Shown here piece by piece: positions 35,687 to 44,476 of a DNA stretch of 64,000 bases. Location of the stretch: NCBI GenBank assembly GCA_036702865.1, contig DATNQD010000039.1:1-64000 (forward strand), written 5' to 3'. A program made the position numbers and the translations under genes. The notes under the pieces were generated by a model. That model made no database searches, was not told the origin of the DNA, and worked only from the letters and a program-made list of their open reading frames with translations. The stretch comes from Trichocoleus sp. Its GTDB lineage: Bacteria; Cyanobacteriota; Cyanobacteriia; Elainellales; Elainellaceae. Every line of letters begins with the position of its first letter. Position 1 is the first letter of the stretch.

Positions 35687-36057
35687 GGCAGAGGTCGGGT
35701 TGCTTGAGTTTGAGTGCTAAACCGCTGGGTGGACTTACTGACTGCGATCGCCTCAAACCCATCTGGAATTGTGAGCTGCTTCGCCTGGTCATAGCCAAGC
35801 TGAAGCTTTAGGAGAGAAGCGATCGGGGTAGTAAGCCCAGTGAACTTCACTCCTTTCGCTTCACTGATTTGCTGCTTCGATTGGTTCTGCTCAAGGTAGA
35901 GGGCGGCTACCAGAAACGGACGATAGTGAGTTGTCTCACTAGAATCCTTGCCTGCTGATAGCTCTAGCAGTTCTGTCAGGTAAGCATCATCTGCCGAAGT
36001 TGCCTTCGATCGCTCTTTGCAGCGTGCCAATGAAGCAGCCAGGTCAGTGTAGGTCAT
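35683..36057 (-). CDS. head-tail connector-like protein
   Basis: 124 residues, helical (YTDLAASLARCKERSKATSA, HYRPFLVAALYLEQNQSKQQ). The pattern and position after the major capsid gene fit the small helical connector family (gp6/gp15-like). Overlaps its neighbours by four bases on each side. Confidence 0.5.
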   Translation of the reverse strand: MTYTDLAASLARCKERSKATSADDAYLTELLELSAGKDSSETTHYRPFLVAALYLEQNQSKQQISEAKGVKFTGLTTPIASLLKLQLGYDQAKQLTIPDGFEAIAVSKSTQRFSTQTQATRPLP

Positions 36058-36239
36058 GGACTCTTTTGCCGTTTAGCAGGTTTTGGGGCAGTGGTCGGTA
36101 GGGGTGGCAGTGGCTCGGTTGGTTCATCAGCCGATGATTCCAGTCCCAAGGCGATCGCTAGACCATCAGGAATCTGACGATCGCCTGCCTGATACAACTT
36201 CCCCCGCCAACTGATATCTCGTTCCAGGTGAGCGTTCAT
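36054..36239 (-). CDS. small head protein
   Basis: 61 residues, with ERDISWRGKLYQAGDRQIPD and a Pro-rich C terminus (PLPPLPTTAPKPAKRQ). Three bases after the major capsid gene. The first part resembles small head-completion proteins. Function unknown. Confidence 0.5.
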   Translation of the reverse strand: MNAHLERDISWRGKLYQAGDRQIPDGLAIALGLESSADEPTEPLPPLPTTAPKPAKRQKSP

Positions 36240-36242
36240 GGC

Positions 36243-37388
36243 TTAGGGCGTGGGTTCAGGGATTTCAAGAACTGCGATCGCTTCAGGGTGAAGGATTACG
36301 GGCAAGCCCATCTGAATAGCCTCTGCATAGAAGCCACCGGGATAGAGATTGCGCTCTTCCACGTTGGTCACCCGACCAGGCTGGAACTTGCCAGCGGGTG
36401 TGCCAATGCCGAAATAGCCCAGCGTGTTTTGCAGTTCCAATACGCCGCGATCGCCCAAATCAACAGGTTGAGTTCTGCCAGTTGAGCAGATAAATACCAA
36501 CTTGTTGTCAGGGACAAACAGCTTCTCGCCATTAGCGCGAGTATGGTAGGTCTTGCGGTACATCTCGATCGGTGGGATGCCTTCTTCATTGAGATAGGCA
36601 TTGATTTGAGCCTGAGTTGCCCGCCCAGGCTGAGCTTCGATTTGTCCAGCAGTGGAAATGGTGATGCGGCTGGTTCTCTCCCGAACAACTGGGTTCTTGC
36701 CCAGTACAGAAGGAATTTTGCGCCCACCTGTCAGGATGCGGTTGACCTTGTAGCCCTTCTTATCAAGCAGATCAACAACAGCAAAGATGTCTTCAAACGG
36801 GTCATAGCTGGTGTCAGTTTCATACCAGCCAGTGGGGTTGGCTACTGTACCAGAAGGAACGGTCGATCGATGTCCAGCAGGGTCAGGATATTCAACGGTT
36901 TCACTGTAACCATTGCTTCCCATACGAATGACTTCAGCATCAATGATGGCATCCCAGCGATACTTCTCATTTAGGTCGAGGTGTGGACGTAGGATGTGAT
37001 AGTCCATCCATCGCATAGCAGCCATAATTGCTTCGCGGCTTGCTTTACGGTTCAGCAGCTTCATCAGGTTGCTGTAGTCTTGAGCCGTCACCTGGTCTGC
37101 TTGGTCTGTCTTGCCCAGCTCCACGTTGAAGGTGCCGATCAATTCGCCAGAGCTGTTGAGCTGAGCAGGCGAATAGTAAGAACCAGCGTTGGCAACGAAA
37201 CTCCGATATTTAATCTGAGTTTCCTTGTACATATTCTCATCCTGGTTCTGCTCAGCCAGCAGCCGTGCCCCTTCATAAGGTTCTTCGGTTGTACCAAACT
37301 GAGCAGCCGGGTTGTTCATCAATTCATCTAAATCACCAGACTCTTCAATCTCGTCCAGCAACTCAGTGAGGGTTGCAATATCAGTCAT
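36243..37388 (-). CDS. major capsid protein (lambda gpE-like)
   Basis: 381 residues. It has the layout of the lambda gpE-type HK97 fold. KYRSFVANAGSYYSPAQLNS, RWMDYHILRPHLDLNEKYRW, VVDLLDKKGYKVNRILTGGR, NKLVFICSTG and the final VTNVEERNLYPGGFYAEAIQ are typical. A long acidic N terminus (LLDEIEESGDLDELMNN) may act in assembly. It follows scaffold and decoration genes in the usual order. Confidence 0.85.
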   Translation of the reverse strand: MTDIATLTELLDEIEESGDLDELMNNPAAQFGTTEEPYEGARLLAEQNQDENMYKETQIKYRSFVANAGSYYSPAQLNSSGELIGTFNVELGKTDQADQVTAQDYSNLMKLLNRKASREAIMAAMRWMDYHILRPHLDLNEKYRWDAIIDAEVIRMGSNGYSETVEYPDPAGHRSTVPSGTVANPTGWYETDTSYDPFEDIFAVVDLLDKKGYKVNRILTGGRKIPSVLGKNPVVRERTSRITISTAGQIEAQPGRATQAQINAYLNEEGIPPIEMYRKTYHTRANGEKLFVPDNKLVFICSTGRTQPVDLGDRGVLELQNTLGYFGIGTPAGKFQPGRVTNVEERNLYPGGFYAEAIQMGLPVILHPEAIAVLEIPEPTP

Positions 37389-37435
37389 TTTCTTAATTCC
37401 TTAATTCTGATTGCTTCAGCTAGAGTTGCTAGTGG

Positions 37436-38068
37436 TTAGACCGTGGTGTTGCCGCGAACGGTCTGATAGAGCGATCGCACCTTTGCTTTCAGGTCAGTGC
37501 TGAGGCTAGACCAGTTGGGAAGCAGATGATCGCGAACGAGCGTGTTGTGACGAAGCAAATCACATTCGGGGTTGATCATTGCGTCAACGGTGTCGAATGC
37601 CAGCAGATAAATTTCGTCGTCCGTTGCTTCAGCAACACCGAAGTTGGTGCCAGCATCGCGCTCGGTATAGGTTCTGCCCACAAGCGTTCCAGCCTTCACA
37701 AGTTTTTTGCCGCAGATGCCACCAAAGGTTGCTGTCTCACTGCCTTCCAAATCTGCTGCTAGAGTGCCAACCATCGTGGTTGCTCCCTTCTTGGCTTTAG
37801 CAGAAAGGGTGAAAAACTCACCAGCGCCGAAGTTCAGAATGTATCCAGCTGGGATGTCATGCTTCAGTCCAGTAGTGAGCGTTAGGGTTTTGTTGGACCC
37901 TGCCACAACCGCGCCGACCGCTAACGTAACGGTGAACGAATCAGAATAATTGAACTGGTCAGCGTCGAGGCGAGCGCCGCCAGGAATCAGATTTTGAGGA
38001 CCGATCGCTTCTGCTGCCCAATTCGGCTGCATAAAGCTTTCGTCCATCTTCCATTCCATCTTTGCCAT
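37436..38068 (-). CDS. capsid decoration/stabilisation protein
   Basis: 210 residues. A beta-rich middle (SFTVTLAVGAVVAGSNKTLT, IPAGYILNFGAGEFFTLSAK) is flanked by an aromatic N terminus and a helical end (LRHNTLVRDHLLPNWSSL). Placed between scaffold and major capsid, as head-decoration proteins are. Assignment from position and architecture. Confidence 0.6.
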   Translation of the reverse strand: MAKMEWKMDESFMQPNWAAEAIGPQNLIPGGARLDADQFNYSDSFTVTLAVGAVVAGSNKTLTLTTGLKHDIPAGYILNFGAGEFFTLSAKAKKGATTMVGTLAADLEGSETATFGGICGKKLVKAGTLVGRTYTERDAGTNFGVAEATDDEIYLLAFDTVDAMINPECDLLRHNTLVRDHLLPNWSSLSTDLKAKVRSLYQTVRGNTTV

Positions 38069-38112
38069 GATTGTTTAGAGATAAATTGACAGAGGGCGCT
38101 CGCCAGGAGCAA

Positions 38113-38784
38113 TTATTTGTCGGTCTTTCCCACCAATTGATCAGCCGTCTTGCCGTAAACGCTGTCGAGATATGACCTGGAAGGGCGATCGTCTTTGCCA
38201 GCTCCACCATTCGGTGAACCGCTAGGCAGCTTAGGCGGAGATTTCTCTTGCTTCTGCTGAGTTGGAAATAGTGCTGGGACAAAGCCTTTTAGCTCTTCAT
38301 CAGCTTCAACAAACTCACGCAACGACTTGTCACCGAGCTTTACAGCATCGCCGTCGATCGTCATCTCGCTCACCTTGTCGCCCAGCAGCCGCTTCAGCAC
38401 CTTTGCATCAGCACCAACTTTGGCAGCAACTTCGCTCAACTTTGTGACAGATTCGAGGTCTTTAACTTTGCTCTCTGCTGTAGTCGCACGAGTTTCTAGC
38501 TCAGTAACTTTCGTCTGAGCCGTTTTGGAGCTATCAACTAATTCCTTAACTTTGGGTTCCAGGGCTGATTCCAGATCATCACCTGTTACTCCAACCAGCT
38601 TGGCGATCGCCTCAACGACTGCTTGCAATGCTCGTGCCTTGCTGCCGTTTTTGCGACTCTCGCCGATGGTGTCGTAGGATTTCTCTTCTAACTTGGAAAC
38701 GTGCCCTTCGATCGATGAAACCAGTTCATCAATGTTGTCAGCGTCAAGCTTTTTGAGGGCAGCGATCGCGGCTTTAAAGTCCAT
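38113..38784 (-). CDS. capsid scaffolding protein
   Basis: 223 residues, highly charged and mostly coiled coil (LVSSIEGHVSKLEEKSYDTI, TKVTELETRATTAESKVKDL), with a Pro/Gly-rich C-terminal tail. Typical of GP20-type scaffolds just before capsid genes. GGGAACTCT lies 28 nt before the start. Confidence 0.78.
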   Translation of the reverse strand: MDFKAAIAALKKLDADNIDELVSSIEGHVSKLEEKSYDTIGESRKNGSKARALQAVVEAIAKLVGVTGDDLESALEPKVKELVDSSKTAQTKVTELETRATTAESKVKDLESVTKLSEVAAKVGADAKVLKRLLGDKVSEMTIDGDAVKLGDKSLREFVEADEELKGFVPALFPTQQKQEKSPPKLPSGSPNGGAGKDDRPSRSYLDSVYGKTADQLVGKTDK

Positions 38785-38811
38785 TGTGGGAATGCCATTA
38801 ATTCTGTGGCA

Positions 38812-38820
38812 GAGTTCCCA
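38812..38820 (-). promoter_or_regulatory. GGGAACTCT motif before scaffold gene
   Basis: TGGGAACTCTGCCACAG on the minus strand, 28 nt before the scaffold ATG and directly before the stop codon region of the upstream gene. Confidence 0.55.
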
Positions 38821-39657
38821 CTATTCGCCAAACGTCAGGACATCAACGTAATAAGGATTGCCGTCACTATCAACTCCAGCTAAAGCTTGAGATTGCCTGA
38901 GAAAGCCTGTGTCTTGTATCTCCTTCTTTTCCCAGTCTTCGCACTCATCTCCATCTGGTCCATAGGGATACATTGCACAGACTAGAAGATTGGTGCCCTG
39001 CTCTCCATTGTGCGATCGTCCATAAAAGTGTTTGCATCCCTGGCAAGCTTTAGGACTGGAGGGTGGAACCATGTGACTTCTATGGAGGCTGAACGTCGAG
39101 CTGTGCCTGGCAATTCGCTGATGCTCAACTTCAGAAACTCGTAGAATGTATCGGCAGTAATTTTCGCCACGCTCAACCATGCCGCTTGTTACAGGCACTC
39201 GTAGCCTTACTATCCACTCGCAAGGGCAGTCGTAGCCTGCTTGCATGTGAGACTCTAAAACCTCACCTAGTACAGGGATTCCATCAACAAACAGTCGATC
39301 GCCAACAATCTCCACTGATCTGTAAAACAGCAACTCAACGACTGCTGCGATTCTATCTTCAGCAAAAGTCTCTAAGGATGTGACCGCCACCTGAATTTGA
39401 TGGCTGCCTGACTCCAGATAGAATTCATGGTTTCCAAAGTCGATCGTCCAGGTCTGTTCTAGGGGAAGCTCTACTAGCGATCGATTGGAATGCATGGCAA
39501 TCCTGCCTGATAACCGATAATCGAACAAGCTTAACTCTAATTCTTCAATTGACACTCCAGCCTTGCTGAAAACTTGCAAACCGTGGGCAATCGCTTCACG
39601 TGCCTCCCAATTCTTCACAAATTTTCCACCTGCAATTCTGCCGTAGGTTTGCGCCAT
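38821..39657 (-). CDS. phage-module hypothetical with C-terminal Cys cluster
   Basis: 278 residues. The first part is a mixed alpha/beta domain (IDFGNHEFYLESGSHQIQVA). The C-terminal part has CQGCKHFYG then LLVCAMYPYGPDGDECEDWE, a likely metal-binding module common in uncharacterised cyanobacterial proteins. It lies between portal and scaffold, where a protease or minor head protein is expected; neither signature is visible. Confidence 0.55.
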   Translation of the reverse strand: MAQTYGRIAGGKFVKNWEAREAIAHGLQVFSKAGVSIEELELSLFDYRLSGRIAMHSNRSLVELPLEQTWTIDFGNHEFYLESGSHQIQVAVTSLETFAEDRIAAVVELLFYRSVEIVGDRLFVDGIPVLGEVLESHMQAGYDCPCEWIVRLRVPVTSGMVERGENYCRYILRVSEVEHQRIARHSSTFSLHRSHMVPPSSPKACQGCKHFYGRSHNGEQGTNLLVCAMYPYGPDGDECEDWEKKEIQDTGFLRQSQALAGVDSDGNPYYVDVLTFGE

Positions 39658-39670
39658 AGCCCAGCCAAAC

Positions 39671-39871
39671 TCATGCTGTCACTTTAATCCAGAAATCCAC
39701 CTTTGCGTCAGGGTTTGACCCTGCCAACTGAAACACGATCGCCAGCAACTCACTGGTTGTCATCTCTGCATCATCTTCCCGCTGAATCACCACTGAGCAG
39801 CCAGGAATCGGAAAGTTACGCTGCTGCGGGGTCTGTTGTTCGGGTTGCTGATTTGTTGTTTCCGGTTCCAT
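39671..39871 (-). CDS. small head-module protein
   Basis: 66 residues: Gln/Pro-rich N terminus (TNQQPEQQTPQQRNFPIP) then EMTTSELLAIVFQLAGSNP. Its start overlaps the portal 3' end. Unknown function. Confidence 0.5.
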   Translation of the reverse strand: MEPETTNQQPEQQTPQQRNFPIPGCSVVIQREDDAEMTTSELLAIVFQLAGSNPDAKVDFWIKVTA

Positions 39872-41333
39872 TGTTTAACTCCTCATCTCCGTTATCACCA
39901 GGCGATCGCTTCGGTGGCGCTGACTCCTTCGATAGTTCTTCGTCAATCAGCGCCAGCTCTGCATCCACATCATCCACGCTGCCCAGTTTGGCGATCGCCG
40001 TTGCCTTGCTCATTAGCCCTGCCTGGAATTCCTTAACCACCGCATCTTTCTCTTCAGCAGACAGCTTGCCAGTGGTGATCCGCAGCTGCACCACAACCTC
40101 TAAATCGGTGTAACCCAAGATTCGCAGCACAATGTTCAGGATGTTGGCGATCGCGCTCTCCACCTTCCGCTTCCAGCCTTGCAGAAATAATTCAAAGCCC
40201 TGGCGCATCTGGATACGTGACTCACCCGACAGCCCAGCATCACCTGTGTCTAGCAGATGACCTTGTTTAAACGCGAGATAGAGCAAAATGCGATCGATCT
40301 CAATCGAGTCTTTAAACGTGCTGACTGCCACCGGCTCTGACTCGTGAACTGAAGGCGTGGTGTAGGTAGGGTTCATCGGATCACCCGTTGGCACACCGTA
40401 AACATAGCGATCGATTCCGGGTCCTCGTTCTAGGGGTTCGGTACTGGGAACGAATCGTTGCCCACCTGGTGCGGTTGGATCATCCACCCATTCGCCAGGT
40501 GCTTGAGCATTCAAAAACACGCTCTCACGAAAGCCCGATAACTCATTGTTTCTGAGCTTCATCGTCAGCGCATGGTTGATGCTGTTCTGCAATTTTTTGA
40601 TGGATGGCGTGAGCAAGCTGGGTCCCTGAATCTGCTGGATTGTCCATCTGCCATCTGCGTCGATTTCCAGGGGCTCACCCTCTTGATCTTCACCATCAGT
40701 TACGGTGACAACGACCTGCCCTTGCTCGTTGATCTGTTGCGTCTCTTTCTTGTTGGTGCCGTAGGTGTAGGCGATCGACTCAATAAAACCGTCATCATCG
40801 CGATCGACCTTGACTGAACCAACTTTGGGCGAGTGTAGGTGGATGTGGTGAATGGGGTCAGCATCATTCTCATATTTGCGCGGCTGCCATAAACGCAGAT
40901 TGCCTTCGCCCGTCACGCCTAGAGACAGAACACATTCACTCCAGGGGTCAGCTTGACGAAAATTTGTGGTTGCAGGGTCAGCGGCGATCGATTGCTGGTT
41001 CACCCAATCAAGCCAGCGTTGCAGCTCAACCTCTGCTTCTGCTGCCTTGACTCGCTTGCCTTTGGAGTCTTTAAGCGACCAGGTGAAGGGCTGGGAAATG
41101 AGTCCATCTTTCCAGTTATCAACACACTCAGAGATGATGTTGGCTGACTGAAAGACACGCTCAAGTTGCGCCAATTTTTCGGCAGCATTTGGGACAGTGG
41201 GAGGAATTGTGGGCCCTACCCAGCTCGACCAATGGTCACCCAGGTAATAATTGAGATTCTCTTGAGCCTGTTTCTGAAAGTTGGGTTGCATGTGGGAATG
41301 GGCGATCGCTCTATCCGTCAGAATTCCTACCAA
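39816..41333 (-). CDS. phage portal protein
   Basis: 505 residues from TTG 41333, which overlaps the terminase stop (TTGGTAG); ATG 41291 (MQPNFQKQAQENLNYYLGDH) is a good alternative. Typical portal features are ENLNYYLGDHWSSWVGP, the long central beta domain, and SFRESVFLN-type wing residues. A late helix KDSIEIDRILLYLAFKQGHL is followed by SGESRIQMRQGFELFLQGWK, a gp6/SPP1-like pattern. It forms the dodecameric DNA gate. Polar disordered C terminus. Confidence 0.82.
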   Translation of the reverse strand: MVGILTDRAIAHSHMQPNFQKQAQENLNYYLGDHWSSWVGPTIPPTVPNAAEKLAQLERVFQSANIISECVDNWKDGLISQPFTWSLKDSKGKRVKAAEAEVELQRWLDWVNQQSIAADPATTNFRQADPWSECVLSLGVTGEGNLRLWQPRKYENDADPIHHIHLHSPKVGSVKVDRDDDGFIESIAYTYGTNKKETQQINEQGQVVVTVTDGEDQEGEPLEIDADGRWTIQQIQGPSLLTPSIKKLQNSINHALTMKLRNNELSGFRESVFLNAQAPGEWVDDPTAPGGQRFVPSTEPLERGPGIDRYVYGVPTGDPMNPTYTTPSVHESEPVAVSTFKDSIEIDRILLYLAFKQGHLLDTGDAGLSGESRIQMRQGFELFLQGWKRKVESAIANILNIVLRILGYTDLEVVVQLRITTGKLSAEEKDAVVKEFQAGLMSKATAIAKLGSVDDVDAELALIDEELSKESAPPKRSPGDNGDEELNNGTGNNKSATRTTDPAAA

Positions 41334-42700
41334 TTGCGTTGAGATACAGGCATAGGACGACGACGGTTAGGTGCTGGCTGAATCAATGGACCAAGGGCAT
41401 ATCTAACTGCATCCCAACAGTGATTATGGGCATCCACAACGATCGACGAAATATCGCCACTTAAACGATCGACCTTGTAGGAATACAATCGCGCTTCTTC
41501 TGCGGTGCGCTTGCAACGTGGGTGAATCACAATCTTCTGATAACTTTGCAAATGGGCAATGCCATCTTCGACAGAGCCAGCCCACTTTTTCACGCCTACC
41601 AGTTGTGGAATAGGGGGACAGCCTTTGTCCTGATTGCTTGCTGGACGGCCTCTGCGAACATGACTGATTGATTCAGGACGTGAATTATCTGCTCGCACTG
41701 GATAGCGATCGATGTCAGGAACGTCGGCAATCCACAGCGCAGCAGTATCATCTAGCTCAAGGTGATGAGCATAGCTTTCATGCTCAACATAGAGACGCCG
41801 TTGGTAAATCCACACCCGCACAGCCGTTGTAGGGTCGCTGCCAAATCCCCAGTCAGCTCCATGATACGGACCGTCCCAATCTCCGCCAGGCTCGAACTCA
41901 TCCACAACCCATTTGCCATTGAGAATTTGAGCGTCTGATTTCTCCCACAGTCCGCCCTCCCAAATGTGTTCGTGCGCGTCTGGGTCAGTCGCTAAGAGCG
42001 ATCGCCGTTCTTCATCCAAAACCTTTGTAAAATGTGGGTTGCGATTCCAATTAACCTTTTCAACGTAGGCGGTTTTCCGTTTCTTTTCGACCAGCTCAAC
42101 CCAAACTTTGTCAGTCTTGTTCAATGGGTTAAATGTCACCCAGACTTCACTGCCCTCTTCCCGAATTGTTGGGATAAGCACATCCCATGATTCAGCCGAA
42201 ATCGTTTGCCCTTCTTCAATCCAGAGGTGGGTGATACCTGCCATTGATTTGATTGATTGGATATTGCGGCGGACGCCCTTAAAAATAAATGCGCTGCCGT
42301 TAGCACCCAAAATAGTTGCATCTTGGACTTGGTAAAACTTCTCCAAGTTGAGAGCTGAAATCCGTTCCTTTAAAAGAGCGTGAACTGATTCCTTAATCGA
42401 TACCTGGAATTCGCGAGCGCAAAGCACTCGAATTCTGCGAATCAGTCCAGTAATGAGCAGGGCATCAGCAGCGGCATACGACTTTCCAGAGCCACGGCCA
42501 CCCCACAGACATTTGTAGCGAACTGGAAGCAGTAACGGTTGTGCCCAGTCGGTCAGCCCTAGCGAGAGTGTTGCTGCGAGTTCACGACGATCGTTTGCCT
42601 CTCCCAGAAACATTGCAGCACTGGCGATCGCCTCATCAACTAATGTTTCGCTATACGAAAAATCAGGATGCTCATCCCAAACGAATTCCAAGCCATCCAT
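41327..42700 (-). CDS. terminase large subunit (PBSX family)
   Basis: 457 residues. The ATPase domain has Walker A GGRGSGKS (67-74), Walker B THLWIEEG (about 157-164) and a coupling motif VWVTFNPLN. The RNase-H-like nuclease begins at YHGADWGFGSDPT (Asp 283, Asp 289) and ends with DAHNHCWDAVRYAL. It pumps and cuts phage DNA at the portal. The start overlaps the small-subunit gene by 29 bases. Confidence 0.93.
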   Translation of the reverse strand: MDGLEFVWDEHPDFSYSETLVDEAIASAAMFLGEANDRRELAATLSLGLTDWAQPLLLPVRYKCLWGGRGSGKSYAAADALLITGLIRRIRVLCAREFQVSIKESVHALLKERISALNLEKFYQVQDATILGANGSAFIFKGVRRNIQSIKSMAGITHLWIEEGQTISAESWDVLIPTIREEGSEVWVTFNPLNKTDKVWVELVEKKRKTAYVEKVNWNRNPHFTKVLDEERRSLLATDPDAHEHIWEGGLWEKSDAQILNGKWVVDEFEPGGDWDGPYHGADWGFGSDPTTAVRVWIYQRRLYVEHESYAHHLELDDTAALWIADVPDIDRYPVRADNSRPESISHVRRGRPASNQDKGCPPIPQLVGVKKWAGSVEDGIAHLQSYQKIVIHPRCKRTAEEARLYSYKVDRLSGDISSIVVDAHNHCWDAVRYALGPLIQPAPNRRRPMPVSQRNW

Positions 42701-43355
42701 TTTTGATTTTGTCTAGCGTGGGTTGGTCGTCGATATTAGCCTGAACCACTCGCGCCATTTCGGTCATGACTCGCATTAGATCAGGACGGCTGATAGCATT
42801 GGCATTCCGCAGCTTTTCAATGCGCTCTACAATCTTGGTAATCTCGCTCACGACGCGGTAAGCATCAGAGATATCCAGCACTTGAGTCGGCTTGTGCTCT
42901 TGAGCCGCAATGAATGAGTTAACGAACTTCCGGGCACCTTCCAGCATCTTTTCTCGAAACTCTGGTAGCTCTTCATCACCCAGCAGCTCTTCGTAATCAT
43001 CGATCGCCCGCATACAATCAGCGGCGCTGCCTTTAATTGCCTGGAAGTAGTGATGCCATGCCACCAGAGCCTCAATGAACTCGTCATAGCGCTCAATGAA
43101 GTCTTGAAATAATGCTCTCGCTGCTGCCAGTTCAGGAAAGATGTTGAGCGGGTCTGGATCAGCTTCGTGCTCTTCAATCAGCGATCGTAGCTGCTCACGT
43201 TTGACCTTGGAATAACGACCGTGAATTGCGGGTCTACCCCCACCTGCACCATGCATCCGACAGACGGAAAAGCCTGTTACTGCTGGATTACAGCAGCGTT
43301 CTCCAGTTTGCTTAGAAGTGGCAGTACATTGTTGTTGGCGATCGTTGAGTGGCAC
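42672..43355 (-). CDS. terminase small subunit-like protein
   Basis: 227 residues from GTG 43355. The N-terminal zinc-binding motif is CTATSKQTGERCCNPA...VCRMHGAGGG, seen before large terminase genes in several phages. The rest is helical (FQDFIERYDEFIEALVAWHH), with a coiled C-terminal part ending in DLMRVMTEMARVVQ. Immediately upstream of the large subunit; recognition of packaging DNA is inferred. Confidence 0.75.
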   Translation of the reverse strand: MPLNDRQQQCTATSKQTGERCCNPAVTGFSVCRMHGAGGGRPAIHGRYSKVKREQLRSLIEEHEADPDPLNIFPELAAARALFQDFIERYDEFIEALVAWHHYFQAIKGSAADCMRAIDDYEELLGDEELPEFREKMLEGARKFVNSFIAAQEHKPTQVLDISDAYRVVSEITKIVERIEKLRNANAISRPDLMRVMTEMARVVQANIDDQPTLDKIKNGWLGIRLG

Positions 43356-43468
43356 TTGTATGGGGTTTCTAGCGAAACGCTGCTTGTATAGGGTTTCCGC
43401 TAGGGTTCCCGGTTGCGATCGTCACAATAGTTTCGGGCATTCTAGACCCGGTGTTCAGATCTCCAGTT

Positions 43469-43669
43469 ATGTCCTTTGATTTACAGCTTCAAAACCAGCA
43501 ACTACTCGCGGATATCGATCGGCTCCACATTGGCGATGCCGAGTCCATGGAGGGCAATCGAGCGATTCTACAGCGACTGCATCAGGCAGAGGGACTGGAA
43601 GGATGGAGTGACACGGCAACGAAGCCAATAAAAAACACCCCTAGAACAGGGGCGCGGCAGGACAATTGA
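43469..43669 (+). CDS. small hypothetical protein
   Basis: 66 residues from MSFDLQLQNQQLLADIDRLH. Divergent from the terminase genes. The last codons run through the terminator of the opposite HU gene, which casts some doubt on the 3' end. Unknown function. Confidence 0.4.
   Translation: MSFDLQLQNQQLLADIDRLHIGDAESMEGNRAILQRLHQAEGLEGWSDTATKPIKNTPRTGARQDN
43629..43653 (-). terminator. terminator of element HU gene
   Basis: On the minus strand CCCCT-GTTCT-AGGGG followed by TGTTTTTT, 31 bp after the HU stop codon. Confidence 0.7.
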
Positions 43670-43683
43670 CATGGAGAGGAAAA

Positions 43684-43977
43684 TTAGGCAGCGATCGAGT
43701 CGTTTCCTGAAACCAGTTCCTTGAACAGCTTCCCAGCGCTGAACGCAGGCACTTTTGTCTCAGGAATCGTCATTGCTTCACCTGTCTTTGGATTACGACC
43801 TTCCCGCTCTTTGCGCTCGCGTGGCTCGAAGGAGCCGAAGCCTACCAGCGTCACCTTATCGCCACTGGCGACAGCTTCCATGATGGAGTCGATCGCGGCA
43901 GTCAGAACAGCATCAGCCTGCTTCTTCGTGACATCTGCCTTCTCTGCAATTTTGTCTACCAGTTCGCCTTTGTTCAT
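43684..43977 (-). CDS. hup: HU family DNA-binding protein (copy 2, element-borne)
   Basis: 97 residues, 91 identical to the HU at 2.8 kb; differences include V10I, D12E, N15D, G38S and two near the C terminus. All HU signatures are intact (VTLVGFGSFEPRER, NPKTGEAMTIPETK). Synonymous changes are spread over the gene, so the copies are not a very recent duplication. It may compact the element's DNA or help integration, as HU/IHF do for many phages. Confidence 0.92.
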   Translation of the reverse strand: MNKGELVDKIAEKADVTKKQADAVLTAAIDSIMEAVASGDKVTLVGFGSFEPRERKEREGRNPKTGEAMTIPETKVPAFSAGKLFKELVSGNDSIAA

Positions 43978-44005
43978 AAGCCTCAACTTCTAAATCCTTA
44001 TCGGG

Positions 44006-44033
44006 ATTATAGCGATTCGATCGAAGGCTGAAA
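44006..44033 (-). promoter_or_regulatory. promoter of element HU gene
   Basis: Minus-strand TTTCAG, 16-bp spacer, TATAAT, then the same leader as the host HU gene. Homology with the host promoter continues upstream (TAGAATGC-GGTTTCAG) after a gap of about 30 bp. Confidence 0.68.
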
Positions 44034-44174
44034 CTATTGCTCCGTCGTTCTTAATATTCTGAAACCTGCATTCTACCGTTATGCATAGATTATTTTCTTT
44101 TAGGTAGAGAATCTAGACAATTGTCTTGACTCCTAAGATTTGCTTCAAAGCTTAAGAAAGCATTAGAAATACAT

Positions 44175-44192
44175 CACTTGATATATCAAGTG
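44175..44192. promoter_or_regulatory. 18-bp perfect palindrome, probable XRE operator
   Basis: CACTTGATATATCAAGTG, 37 bp before the XRE gene start. Likely bound by that regulator as a dimer. Confidence 0.6.
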
Positions 44193-44229
44193 CAGCTAGT
44201 TTAAATGAACTATTGCAGTCATTGAAGAT

Positions 44230-44442
44230 ATGCTGCGTGCAGAACAACCAGCAATTGGAAAAACTATTCTCGAACTGCGGCAGCAGATGGGTCTGACGCA
44301 AGGCGATTTTGCAGCAAAGATTGGGGTTTCCTGGCTAACCGTGAATCGCTGGGAAAATGGTCGGAACAAGCCGTCAGCAATAGCTTTAAGGCAGATAGAG
44401 AAATTATTGAAAAAGAAGGGCAATCGCAATCCTCAGGAATAG
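44230..44442 (+). CDS. XRE-family helix-turn-helix regulator
   Basis: 70 residues, a single HTH_3 domain: LRQQMGLTQGDFAAKIGVSW then LTVNRWENGRNKPSAIALRQ. The size suits an antitoxin or autoregulator. It lies 34 bp before the HEPN-like gene on the same strand and follows a perfect palindrome, so it probably regulates that pair. Confidence 0.82.
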   Translation: MLRAEQPAIGKTILELRQQMGLTQGDFAAKIGVSWLTVNRWENGRNKPSAIALRQIEKLLKKKGNRNPQE

Positions 44443-44476
44443 AAGCGATCGCCCTGACTTGTATTAACTAACTAGC

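Noticed and set aside
43402-43410. GGGAACCCT before the terminase genes as a sixth motif copy
   Set aside because: It differs at one base, lies 47 nt from the start and lacks the CAG at the right distance.
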